In this document: one piece after another, positions 1 through 21,100 of the stretch | Numbering within the stretch: position 1 is the stretch's first letter | How the letters are laid out: the number at the start of each line of letters is the position of its first letter | From: Patiria pectinifera | Lineage: Eukaryota > Echinodermata > Asteroidea > Valvatida > Asterinidae | DNA length: 64,000 bases | Reading direction: 5' to 3' | Assembly: GCA_029964075.1 (NCBI GenBank) | Contig: CM057146.1 | Coordinates: forward strand, 11,365,501 to 11,429,500 | The notes under the pieces: generated by a model | Database searches by the model: none | Told to the model about the DNA's origin: nothing | Seen by the model: only the letters and a program-made list of their open reading frames with translations | Translations under genes and position numbers: made by a program

Positions 1-18
1 AACTGTACCCACTCTCAC

Positions 19-9233
<9,215 letters not shown>

Positions 9234-9583
9234 TTTCTTTTTGGTATAAATCAGTTGTCACAGTACAATGCATGTAGAAACCTGCGAGTGTGATGGTGTG
9301 GAAACAGTGTGTGAACATGCTTTGTGAAATGTTTATGTTAATTTAATCAATTCACTATCAAAATGGGGGAGAGGGGGCAGGGAGATCTAGGCAGATATTT
9401 GATGTACTTTAACGTGGCGTGGCCCCTAATGTGGCGCACTTCGATTTTTCGCCTGTAGCGCACATTATACATGTATACCTAGAGCAAAAGTGTTAACTTA
9501 AATTTCACAGAAAGTGATATTTCATCATGTTCTACACACTCCCATTCAGAAATCAGAAGTTTACATGTTTTATCTACCCATAA
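9234..9583. other. ADPRH upstream region
   Basis: Immediate 5' flank of ADPRH on the minus strand. No TATA box or other clear promoter element is apparent; promoter presumably here. Confidence 0.3.
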
Positions 9584-10494
9584 GGACAAAAAAAAATGTT
9601 CAGTCTCTGGTCAGACCAAAGTTCCGGAACTGACGCGGCGACGCGGCTTTTTTTTTTTGGTAAAATTCTGCCAACCGGACACCACTTACCTGCCGCCAAA
9701 CATCCAAATTTTCACCTCACCTTGTGATTTCAACCAAGAGGAATCCAGGAAAGAGTGGACATGCGAAAAAAAAATTGGTAAAAATGTGTTTTTGGAGCAC
9801 ATTTTGCATGCACATGTAGTGCAGATCTGAGTTGAAGCAGCCGGTCAAAACTGATTGAAGTGTCTGGAACAGCGGTAGTTATACGCATGACATCGATAAC
9901 CATGACGTCGCATGAGACGTCCCATGAGCCGGCCAATGATAGTGCAATACGTCATTATGAATATTTATTTTCTCATGAATATTTAGTTTATTTCAATGGA
10001 TACTTCAAATACGTCCAAAGATTGATCATTGCAACAGCGATCGTGCGCGGCCTAGCGGTTAAGAGACTCGTGTATCAAGCAAGCGTCCGAGGTTCGAATC
10101 TCGAGGAAGTGAGCGACTGATTGATAGATAGAAATTAAGGAAAGGACGGGGTGAGAGTAGAGGAGGGAAAGTGGAGGGAAAAACCATAAAAGAGGTAACT
10201 TTTGGCGCTAGAAAATTAATTGAAAAAAGTGGTGTCCGGATAGCAGAATTTTTCCCCCTCATGTACATGTACATTGGTGTCCTCCATAATTTGCCTTGGT
10301 GCTCTCGATCATTTGCCTTGGTGCAATTTCCCATTCCTTGGTGCTCTTTGGTAAAAAAAAACTGAGGAGGTGCGGCAATAGAGGGCGCTGTTGGAGCTAC
10401 CGCGGAACATTTTGGAAAAAAAAAAAGATTGACGCGCATGATTAAAATCAACGCGCGCGCTGACCAGAGACCGACTTATTTATTTTTTTTGGCC
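9584..10494. mobile_element. Harbinger-like non-autonomous element, 911 bp, TAA target duplication
   Basis: Starts GGACAAAAAAAAATG..agtctctggtcag and ends ctgaccagagaccgac..TTTTTTTTGGCC, flanked by TAA at 9581-9583 and 10495-10497. Three-base TAA duplication and GG(C)C-A-rich ends match the PIF/Harbinger pattern and the element at 27529. Contains a tRNA-like head at 10045-10113 and three ttgccttggtgc repeats near 10285-10345. Confidence 0.65.
10045..10113 (+). repeat. tRNA-derived segment (A- and B-box-like)
   Basis: cggcctagcggttaagagactc resembles an A box and cgaggttcgaatctcg a T arm with intact stem. The acceptor stem does not pair, so this is not a working tRNA gene; it looks like a SINE head carried within the Harbinger-like element. 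Confidence 0.5.
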
Positions 10495-11255
10495 TAACAC
10501 TGCAATGTGAATGTTACTGGCCATGGCTAATTTTTCCCTTCAGTGACCTATCCTATATCAGTCAACACTCATCAGAAAGTGATAATATGTCCTAACATGC
10601 CTAGAAAGTCAAAATTAGCAGGGAAAAATACTGAAGTATTTATTGAGAAAACACTTAGAAATGTTAAGACCAGTACTCCAGTCCCAGTACTAGCCGGCCT
10701 GTGCAATGGCATTATGATTATGCAATGGAAATCTTTCCCAGTATTTTTTTCCGCCATGGTACTCAGTAGGCCCTACAACTAGTAATTTTGTTGGGCTGAG
10801 ATTTGTAATGGTACTTATTCCTTGCTCTATGTGTAGTTGTATAAACTTAATTACGATATAGGCTACCGAACTGAAAACTTAACTTACCTTTCCGTTTCGA
10901 TTTCGCGGTAGTGCCAGTGGGTAGTGTTTACTTCCGTATACCGCGTACCGCGGTGTGCGGTCGAAAGAGGGCGCACATACTTACTTTCTGACGCAATTTT
11001 CGTGCGTCGTGCGCGCGCGCCATGGCATTTCATTTTACATCCATTTGGTTGTGCTGAGATCTGCACGTGGTTCAGAAGCACAGCGTGCGTTTCGTTAAAC
11101 TTGCTCAGTAAGGAAACGTGCATTTCATTTTTGTGACTAATTTTTTTTGGTGGGTGAAATTGAAAATATTATTTTTTGAAATGGGCCTAAATGAAAGCTT
11201 TGCAAATTGATGAAATTGTCGTGTTATGTGGCGCTGCCCCCGGCCCGGGAGGTGT
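10495..11255. other. Spacer, nothing recognised
   Basis: No gene or complete element seen. There is a short inverted piece (accgcgtaccgcggtgtgcggt) near 10940. Confidence 0.3.
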
Positions 11256-11570
11256 AGCCGGTATAGGCCCATAGGCTTATGGGCTCCGTGCGCAAGAAAA
11301 GAGGGCGCGTTTTTACCTCTTTTGAGAGCTCCGTGGAGGGGCATGCACGTGTACTGTACTGTACGGATTTGCGTGCGAAGTAGTACGCACGACTTCCTGA
11401 ATGTGCAATAGTCACTGCATTTTCACGTGAGCGTCAGGCATCGTCGGCGCGTCAATACATTCAAATTAAACTTGCGATGGTCTCCGAGACACCCCCCCCC
11501 CCAGTAACTTTGAATACATTCGAAATACGCATAGACAGTGGATGGATCGGAAACCAGTCTTGGTCAGCCC
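11256..11570 (+). repeat. Dispersed repeat R1, copy 1
   Basis: Matches 14618-14935 and, inverted, 58500-58815: agagggcgcgtttttacctcttttgagagc, gtactgtact, gtgagcgtcaggc, aacttgcgatggtctccgagac, gaaatacgcata, ggaaaccagtc. A piece also occurs at 53725-53770. No coding, ends undefined. Confidence 0.7.
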
Positions 11571-12339
11571 CAACTCTCCTTTTTAATTTCTGGCCGTTGA
11601 TGGGGTACTTGCAGAACCAAACTCAAGCTGATGCATGCTGATGACATCACTTTACAGTTACATGGAATTGCTGATGAGCAATTGTCAGCTGGAGTTACTC
11701 GAGCTACACTGGCGGCACATGTACATGGACATGATGGACGCAATTTATCACATGGCCAAAAATAGCAGGAACAATCCCTTCCTTGGCATCACCTAGCCAA
11801 GGTGGACTATTCACAGGCGTATAATGGTCGTCCATCAACCTGGGCTAGTTGGAAAATCCTAGCCATGTCTGACCATGCAGTCACTGTCATTGGATGGACT
11901 TTGCTCTGTACCTTGGCCATGGAGTAGACCTTTGCGCAGCAAAGTCACAATTTTTAAAGTTGCAATGACTCCAATTGGTTGGTGTTCCGGGTGTCGAAAA
12001 GCAATTGAGGCGCCCTGGCCTGTCAGATTCATGCCAAACCCAAACATGGCCGAAACTGCATCAAGATGATAAGCATGCCATGTGGGAAGATTACCATCTT
12101 CTGATGACGTGATCTCGACTTTGACCAGGCAGTGATCAACACTTCTTGCAAGTGCACAGAAGTTCAACTTAGAGCAGTCATAATGACAGTACTGACAGTT
12201 GGCTATATCGACACCGTCAGATGTGCAAATTGAGCTAGCCAGACAGTATGAGCAGAGGTGAACATCACGATGCAGGCCAGCCTCATATACACACACCGTG
12301 TCAAGTGGCCTAGATTTATCCATAAAGGGGAGTTCCAGA
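11571..12339. other. Probable upstream part of the gypsy relic
   Basis: Contains an antisense open frame of 154 codons (11859-12323) with many cysteines and no known similarity I can name. It adjoins the pol relic and may be its decayed gag/protease part. Confidence 0.3.
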
Positions 12340-13884
12340 AAACAACAGTGACAAAATTTGTCATCGAAGGCACCTAATCAAGTCACCTCAACTTATCAGC
12401 AGTTGGAACACCCTCATCGAGCTGGGGATGATGCGCCCATCCAGATGGCTTCCTTGCAGAACGAAACCAAGATGTCAGATCTTTGCCAACTTTTGCATGA
12501 AGCCACAAGCAGCACCTGTAGCCCAAAGCCGAGACCAGCAGCAAACTACCCCAGAAACCATTAAGAGAATGGTTAGACAAACCATCTTCAACCAAGTATC
12601 TTGAGGCAATTAGCCAGTGACATGGTGCTTTCCAGTCATTGTGCAGAAATGAGCCAAAACCAACCATGATATATTGGGCCAATGTCAATCTACGAGTTCC
12701 AAATAAATTCATGGAGACGAATAGGGTCATTCAATGGCTGGTGGTTGAAGATTTCAAGTACAAGTTCAACTCTGCAAAAGTCTGTACAATCTTCTCTAAG
12801 CTTGACATGAAAGAGGGCGATCACCAGCTCCTAAATTGACCCAGAATCAGAGCAGTAGCAATCAACCTTTAATTAGCACACCACGTGGCAACCTGCGTTC
12901 AAGAAGATTATCTTCGGTGCAAAGTCATCCCAAAGATCTCTTCGATGGGGCAATCTGCAAAATCTTTGGGGACATCCCAAAGTGCCTCAACAAGCAAAAC
13001 GACACTACAAGCTGTCTTGCAGAGAGCTGCTGCAAGACGGCTACATGTACCAGACCTGCTAGCAGACCTCCGAGACTTCGGACCAGCCGGAGATTGGAAC
13101 AGATATCACAGAGAAGATGATCAAGAAAGTCCTAGAAGCAGACCATGCAAGTATCATCAACCATAGAAGAGGAAACTCAACACAAACACAGCTCCAGAAA
13201 CTACACCAGAGAATCTGTGATGACGGGGAAAGCCACAGAAGGACCCAGAGACCACACCCTTCTACAGCGTACATGTACATGAGCTGTACGAAGCAGAAGA
13301 CCTGATATTCCAACTTGGCCACATCGTCACACCCAACTACCTGCATTGCAGAGTCATCATCAAGGCAGTACATACATGTTGTAACTCCTCATGATGACAA
13401 CGACCAAGCTGATGCTTCGAGAGAAATACGACATGTGTATAGTTCCTGATGATGAACAGTATGATGGAGCAGATCATATAGGGCAGTGCAACGAGTGCCG
13501 GGTTACCACAAAACAGCACAAGCAACAGCCAATCAAAAAATGACACCCACCATGGGATGTACTTCAGAGGACGGTATCCAGAACAATCTAGTGGCTGTAG
13601 ACAAATGCACAAGATACCCAGAAGTTAAGCCTACCCATTGGATGGCATTCCAACCAACAATAGAGAAACTGAAGATCTTCACCACACATGGGACCCCAAG
13701 ACGAGTCCACCATACCATACCATGCCAGAGCCAATGGGCAAGGGTAGTGTTTCATAAATTGCTGAACAGATCAGAGCAGATAGCCCATCTCCAGGAGAAG
13801 AACAGAAACATCCTCCTCCAGCAGATGAGCACTGGATACCCTTCAATGCCACATCCAGCAACTGACATCACACTGTATGAATAG
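12340..13884 (+). pseudogene. Ty3/gypsy-type pol relic (reverse transcriptase to integrase)
   Basis: Broken reading frames on the plus strand show LTR-retrotransposon pol features. About 12640-12840 reads NLRVPNKFMETNR ... FSKLDMKEGDHQL, the region before the catalytic YxDD of a Ty3/gypsy reverse transcriptase. About 12840-13000 continues in another frame with TPRGNLRSRRL ... LFDGAICKIFGDIPKCLN. About 13560-13760 resembles an integrase core (VAVDKCTRYPEVKPT ... THGTPRRVHH). Several frameshifts and stops make it dead. No LTRs were recognised. A fairly open antisense stretch at 11859-12323 precedes it and is unrecognised. It fills the space between the divergent ADPRH and ZDHHC4 genes. Confidence 0.75.
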
Positions 13885-14617
13885 ACTGTTAATAACGAAA
13901 CTTGACCACCAACCTGGAAAACACACCCAAAACATCAAGGACACCAACATCGACGAAAGATCAAGAGAAACAGTACAGGCAGAGGCTGAAACGAAAAGCT
14001 GAAAACAGGAACACGAAATGGCACATCTTCTTAGAAGCACCAACTGCACATTCATATTATTTATTGATTTCCAAGATGGCATGAGTGAGAAAAGCAGCAG
14101 TTGTTTCCGTGTTTATTCTGCCTAAAACCCAAGTTATTGCCGAGCATGGGAACACAGTAGGTATTGCTAAGACCCAGGTTAGTCCAGCGATTAGCCATAG
14201 ACTGAGGCTAGGAACACTAGCCTGGGAAACTGAAACGCAAGCTCTATTGATGCATCTTAAACTAGACTTGCCAATTTCCGAGTAGCATTAGGGTTTTGGG
14301 TTTCCCAAGCTAGTTGACACCTGACCTAACAAACGGCAGCTCAAGATTGAGAAACCCTAACGTTCGCTCCAGCCTTTATGGGCTTTATAGTCCATAGTCC
14401 ATACGGTAGACTGGCTGAGTCTTGATCTAGAGGCTTGGGATCAACCCCAACTCTAATACTTTGGAAGTTCAACCAGGCCTGTAATAAACTGGTGTCAATG
14501 TTTGCATCGAGAACATCAAATCTCAAATGAGATCTTTTCTTCAACATGTACATACATGTACATACATGTAAAGGATTCGTCAGTCTAGACTGACAAATTG
14601 TTGGGACCGTCCCAACT

Positions 14618-14935
14618 AGCTATATAGGCTATATGGGCTCATTTTTACCACTTTTGAGAGCCTCTTGGACGGGACACTGACTGCGTGTGCATACTGTACT
14701 GGTTCGTGCAACTTATATTATCCAGAATGTGCACAGAGGGGAGCCATATAGTCTTCGCGCGTGAGCGCCAGGCTCCATCGGCGTACAAATTCGTTCAAAT
14801 TTAACTTGCGATGGTCTCCCAGACTAATCCCAGCCCCCAATATAATTGGATCTTTTGAAATACGCAGTGAATGCTGGACCTGGAACCAGGCTAGGTTTCC
14901 CCCAACTCAGTTGGGATCATATTGCATAGTTGGGG
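14618..14935 (+). repeat. Dispersed repeat R1, copy 2
   Basis: Same order of blocks as at 11256-11570: atgggctcatttttaccacttttgagagcc, tactgtactgg, gtgagcgccaggctc, aacttgcgatggtctcccagac, gaaatacgcag, ggaaccagg. Lies about 200 bp upstream of the ZDHHC4 start. Confidence 0.7.
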
Positions 14936-15138
14936 TGTATCATGACCAAAGATGGCCGTTTCTGTGCAACAGCCTGATCATTCCTGAGTGAAACCAACAC
15001 CGTGCCGAGTCCTGAAAACTTGTCCATATACATCTAAATCATTTTCCCCGCTTCTTGTTATAATTTGACAAGTTTTGTTGATCTAAATGCTTACAGATAA
15101 TGGAGTATCATTGACGGTTATCAGGCGTTTTGGACCAA

Positions 15139-18100
15139 ATGGCAGATTTCCTGACATTAGTAGCTGCGTACATGGTGTTCTTCTTGTTGGCAAGCTACAT
15201 CATTCTGTGTGGGGACAGTGAATTTCACCGTCATGGTATTGTCGGGAAAATACGCAGTGGAGTTGTACAGGTAAATCATTTTGGTGCAGGTAATATTTTT
15301 AAGAATGACATGAGGACCGATGAACTTACTCCTATTAGTTGTCACAATTAATATTATACAAATAATGAATGTTTGTGTGTGCAATGTTTAAACTTCATGA
15401 GATTACAGTACGAAAATTTGGGACTCTAGATCAATACTGTGTATGAGAGTCCCAAAACTTAAGGTATTAGACTGGCACATGAAACAACCATGTCAAACAA
15501 CTCTTTAGTACTGCATCTATCAACTGTTGGCTGACTGTGCCAAAAGAAATATCTTGGATGAAGGGTACTACACATGTAGGTCATTATTTCTACACATTAC
15601 TCCTTAGTCAAGCACCAGGCTAATGACAATGAATGAGGAAGTCAGTCTTGTCAAACAGTTGTACCATGGATGGACATGTAGAAGTCTAGTCTAGTTTAGC
15701 CTCATTTTGAAATAATTTGACTTCCCTCTCTTGTGCAAGTCACTGCCAAATATTGAAGAAAAGTCTCCTTTAAAAATTGAATTGAGGCTTCAAACTTGGT
15801 TAGTGAAATACTGAGGAACTTTTCTCTTACCCAGTAGCAGTTTGGAAGAAATTTGCTGGCTATAAAGAGTGAGTAAAGTTGGCCTGATCTTCTTTTGCAT
15901 CGTTTTGAGCACTCCAGGTCCTAGTCTGGAGATTACAGATGCAATGTTCCATATATTCCATGAGGCGAATCCGAGTAGAATGGAACATTCAATTTTTCAG
16001 CCCATGAAATTATTCTTTCCATATAGCACGAATGTTGTTTTATACAACACCTGAATAAATCCTTGTCATCTGATTGGTCAGAGCCACCAGAAAGTATGAC
16101 CGTGCATTGGGACCGATAATTCAATGACACATGATTAGAACGACCCACCAATTAGATGACGGAGATTAATTCAGGCGTTGTGTAAAACTGTTCTTTTTGC
16201 TGAGTTGCGCAACAAATAATAATTATAACAGATAGACTAATATTTATTTGTTCAAAATTTATTTTGCTGACCTTTCTGGAAATACATTGTACAACAAGTA
16301 GGCCTACATGAGAAGACTTTCCCTTGTAAAACTTGCAGAAGTTTTTTAAGATGCAGTGTTGGTCTTTTTTGCTTTCCAGCTGAGCTCATGTAGTTTTCCC
16401 TCTTGACATTGTTCGATCATGTTCCAGGGTGCAATTTTCTAGCATGTGGGGTGGGGGGGGGGGAGGGAAGGGCACTGAGCAATTCCAAAGAAGTGGGCAT
16501 GGTGGGTGGCCATCAATTGATTAGGAGTGCAAATTTTAATGAAAAATACAACTTGACATTTTTCTCTCCATTTATTATTTTTATTATTATATTTCTGGTA
16601 ATGAAACCAAGGAATCCTCAAAGTGCCCTAGGCACTGTAAGCTAGCAAGCCTGAAGAAACCTGTGGAGAGAAGACAATGAGAAGAAATTTTAGTTTTAGA
16701 GGTGGGAGGAAAACCCCAGAAGACTATTCGGGGGAAAACCCACGGAATCAGGTAGGGACTGAAAACCCAATCTACATGTTGGCCCAGGCGGGATTCGAAC
16801 CCGGGTCACAGTGGTGGAAGGCGAGGAAAGTATCGCTACGCCAACCTGACTCCCCGAGTTAAGTTGAATATTGGTCTCATTTGAAAAGTTGAAGTTCAAT
16901 TTAACATATCATTTCATGCAGGAAGTGGAAATATTGTATTTGACAAACTGTTTTATATCAACCGGTACTATACGGTACTTTTTACTTTTTATGTTTTTTT
17001 TTTTTTACAGATTATAGCATTCCTATTTTATGTCTGCTTCCCAGAGCGTTTGCAGAATTTTGCCAGTGAGATCATCACATATCTCTTTTACAAAAGGTAA
17101 AACTTCAAAAACAATCACCCCATCAACCTGTGCAGAAATTGTTAGTGCAGCTTGAAATATGCATTATTAGTTATCCAGCGAACACAGAATAATTTAGTGC
17201 ATTTGTGTCCCACATGCCACGAGGCCAAAGGCTGAGTGGTATGTGGGACACAGATGCACTACATCTCCATGAGTGTGAGTGGGATAATAACTTTATTATA
17301 AATTACATGTATATCATTAAATTTAATTGATGCACTAACAATTTGAACATGCACACAGTACACAAACTTTTTGGTGATTATTCTGTTACATGTAGCGCAA
17401 ATATTATAATAGCGCGATACGCGGAGTGCGGTATGGACCGTGGCCATGCTACATGGTTATATGTAGCATGGCTTGTTGCCATGGATCCACCAATCAGGAT
17501 CGAGAATTCAAGTTTATGTTGTCTCAAATTCAACTGTAAATTTGGCATCAAACTGTGTGAATATATCAGATAATTTTTTTTTTTCGTGGTTGAGGGTTGT
17601 TAGGGTAGGGATTATGTTAAAATAGACCCAAATTCAACAAGGCCAGTCGCAAGTTATATATCACAAAGTATTATGTTAATAGTGAAGATAATTTCTTTCA
17701 TCTTTATATTTTCCTCTCTCAATAGAAACCACTACATCCAGGCTTTGTACATAGCTATATTCTCGGGGGTCCTGTGGGTATTTGCCACCCAAGTCCACCC
17801 CAGTGCCCAGGCACTTGATCTCCCCTCAATCTACATCATCGCACCTTACATCAGCATGGCAGTCAATCTGGCCATCTTTGTCACCTGCTGTCGGAGCGAC
17901 CCGGGGGTTATAACGAAGAAGAACCACGCCAGGTATGCCAGCGTGTTTGAGTATGATGGCGTGCTCTACAAGGAGGGAACGCTTTGCCAGACATGCAGGT
18001 TCGTCAAGCCCGCACGATCAAAGCACTGTGGTAAGATTCAGGTTCCAAAGTATACTCGGTATTCGGCTGTGAGCATAAACAGTATACAGTGGAAGGTCGT

Positions 18101-21100
18101 TATATGAACACGCTATCTGTACCGAACATTTGGCTATACCGAACTTTGTCCTTGGCCCCCGACTTTTGTGTACGAAGCGCACCGAACATTTTTGTTGAAA
18201 ATGTCAACAGAAGAGCGTCAAGTGGCAATTTTTTTCCAATGGAATAGACGGAGAAAGCCACCCATTGTTGTAGGTACAATGTAGTAAGCTCAAAAACTGT
18301 GTAATTACATAATTCAATAGTCGGCACGTGTTAACAGGGCATGCATGGTGAAGTTGTGAAGGGCTCTTCATTGAAAAGTGAGTACCGGAGTACCGGCAGC
18401 TTAAAATCGCTATACCAAACGATTGCTATTACGAACAATTTCCATGGATCCCGGGATGTTCGTTATAGCGGCATTTCACTGTATGGTTGTTCGTCACCAC
18501 TCACAAGAGAGAGGTACACAGTGCAATGTGTTCGTTTATGGTGTAAATCGAGGAAACACATGTGAAACATCATTGTGTGTTTGAGGACAGGAGTCAAATC
18601 AAGGACGTCCTCCATTAGAAAGCGTTTACAAAACCAGTTGGAGCTGTTGCAAAAAAGTACAAACAAAAGATCGATGAAGAGGAACAGATTACACCACAAA
18701 CAAACATGGGGAGCTTTATGTGTGCTGTTGCAGACTGTCTGTGCAGGAAGGTAGCCAGGAGTTTTTCCCTGGTCAGTTGGCAGTTGTGAAATCAAATTGG
18801 GCGGGGCAGGGGGAGGGGGGGGGGAATTGACACCATCTGACATTTGGAGGTGCTGTTGAAAGCAGACTATATTAGACACCATCGGACAACTTTCCTCGTT
18901 GTTGCAAGCTGTGAAACACCATTTGCTTAACTCTTCTGAGGGGTGCTCCCTCAATATGCCACTGATGTTCTCTTGTACTTCATAAGTCAAAAATTGATGA
19001 AGTCAACCCCAAGACAATCACAAGTCAATTCCAAGTCAGATCACAAGCAACGGGGGTAAAGGGAATGCTTCTCACAGTGCATTTGAATAGTTAATGACCT
19101 ATTTTTAATGGATATCATACTCCACGCCAAAGGCAAAGCGAAGCGAAGTTTCATTGTGGCATTCTCCATTGCCCTAAGAATTCGCTTTGCACTGACGTTT
19201 GCATGGAATACGCATCAGACTTTTAACAACACTACATCTTTTTCCTCCCTGTCTTCCCACCAGCTTATTGTAACCACTGCGTCCACCGCTTTGACCACCA
19301 CTGCTCCTGGGTCAACAACTGCATCGGTGGACGCAATGTCCGTTATTTCCTCCTCCTCCTTGCCAGCATCGCGTTCGTGACGCTCTACGTGTCCTACGTC
19401 ACCGGCCGCGTCTTGCAAGGAATCGCAGCCACGTCGGGTATCTGGCAGGCGGGCTACATGGGGAAGGATGGACAGTTTCATCAGGTCGACTCGCGCATAG
19501 TTTTCCAGGTGAGTCAACTTCATTAATTAGGAGATAACAAAATCCTGGCTCCGTCTTCAAATTCGTCTTCACGCTTCTCCAGTCCAAGATTTGTAAGAAT
19601 CCTATATTTCAAAACTTAATGAACATACACCATTGAGAATTTGGTATCCCTGTAACGGAAGATGGACATTATATTGTACTAAAAGTGTCTAAATTTTCAT
19701 GGCATTTAATCTTGAAGATGAAGATGGAGACGAAGCCAAGAATTTATAAACCTCCATTACTTACTCGATCAGGGCCCTATTCATGGCACTGCTTATAACA
19801 GTTAGCAGAAAAATGCCCAAACTTTAAGCAAAATTTCATGGCACGGATGTGCTACGGGTTGCGCGTACATGGAGCTTTAATTCTTTGTGACGTCACTGGT
19901 TAAGCAAATTTATTCCTCCGTGGTAAGCGTGCCTTTTGCAGTGCTTATTTAATTACCGTCTCTGTAAAATTGACAGAGGCTCACAGCAGAAAATCGTGTG
20001 CTTAGCAGCGCCATGAAATTTGGTCCCGATGGTTTTTTCCTCTAGCATCTTCTGGTGAGATTGAGAAGAATTCATTGGGTGAGTTCGAGCGTGTTACTCT
20101 TGCTACTCCCGAGTGCAAGAAAATGTTGCTAGCGCATTACTCTCGGTGCAAGAGTATACTCCAGGCCTAACCGGGAGTATGCTCTCACTTACTCTGAGGT
20201 CGTACTCCTGCCGTTCATGTGCTCAAGAGTATACTCGTGTTAGCACCAATACCACGCTCGAACGCACCCATAGTTTCTCTGCATGAGCGTACACAGGACT
20301 AACACTAAAGTCTCCACTTCTTAATAACAGTACTGCTTTGTCTAACACTAAAGTGTCCATCACTAGTACATTTCTTTTGCATATATCACTGAATTTAACT
20401 GGTCAAGACATTGAAGTTTTCATAAGTCCCAACTAAGTAGTGAATTTTACAATTCAAAAGTCGCGATTCTCGCCCCGCAGTTGTGTTCATGCCATACAAG
20501 TGTTGACGAAGTATAAATGAATAGTTAATGAATAGTTTCATTGCGGTACCCACTGCTACATCAGATTTGAACCAGCAAACCGTTTCCTGCAAGCTTGGTG
20601 GTCGAGTGGTAAGACGTCTGCACGAAAAAGCAGGAGGTCGTGCGTCAAGTCCCACCCGAGTGATTTTTTCTAACTTTCCCTCGGGAGGCAACACACTGAG
20701 TATTATAGTTCTTAAACGTTGGAGGAGAGCATGCACATCACCCTGACCCAAATTCCATCTTATGAATAGTGTTTAATTCACGTTGAACCATTCATGACAT
20801 CACATTTTGGTGAAAGTTTGTGGGTGATACAAATTTGTTGCTACAAATTAAACGCATTTCACACGCACACACAATTTGATAATGTGTCGGCACTTTCAAC
20901 GTCACAAAATTTGTTGGCATTGCTGTAAGAGCAGTTTAATAAACTTTTGTTCAAAAAGCCCGGAAGTCCATTTTTGTAAATACAGAGATGGTTAGATTTA
21001 GAAAACCATGTTCAGGGGTGTAAAATCTCAGCTTTTTAGCCGATTTCAGCTTTTTTTGTTTTGGTTCAGCTTTTTCCCCTCACTTGCTGTGTACAAAAGT

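Noticed and set aside
10045-10113. Possible tRNA gene
   Set aside because: Only the T arm folds; the ends do not pair, and it lies inside a transposon.
18463-18990. 175-codon antisense open frame in ZDHHC4 intron 3
   Set aside because: It overlaps the pogo-like element, contains a proline run from a C-rich tract, and shows no family motif or conserved block. Taken as chance.
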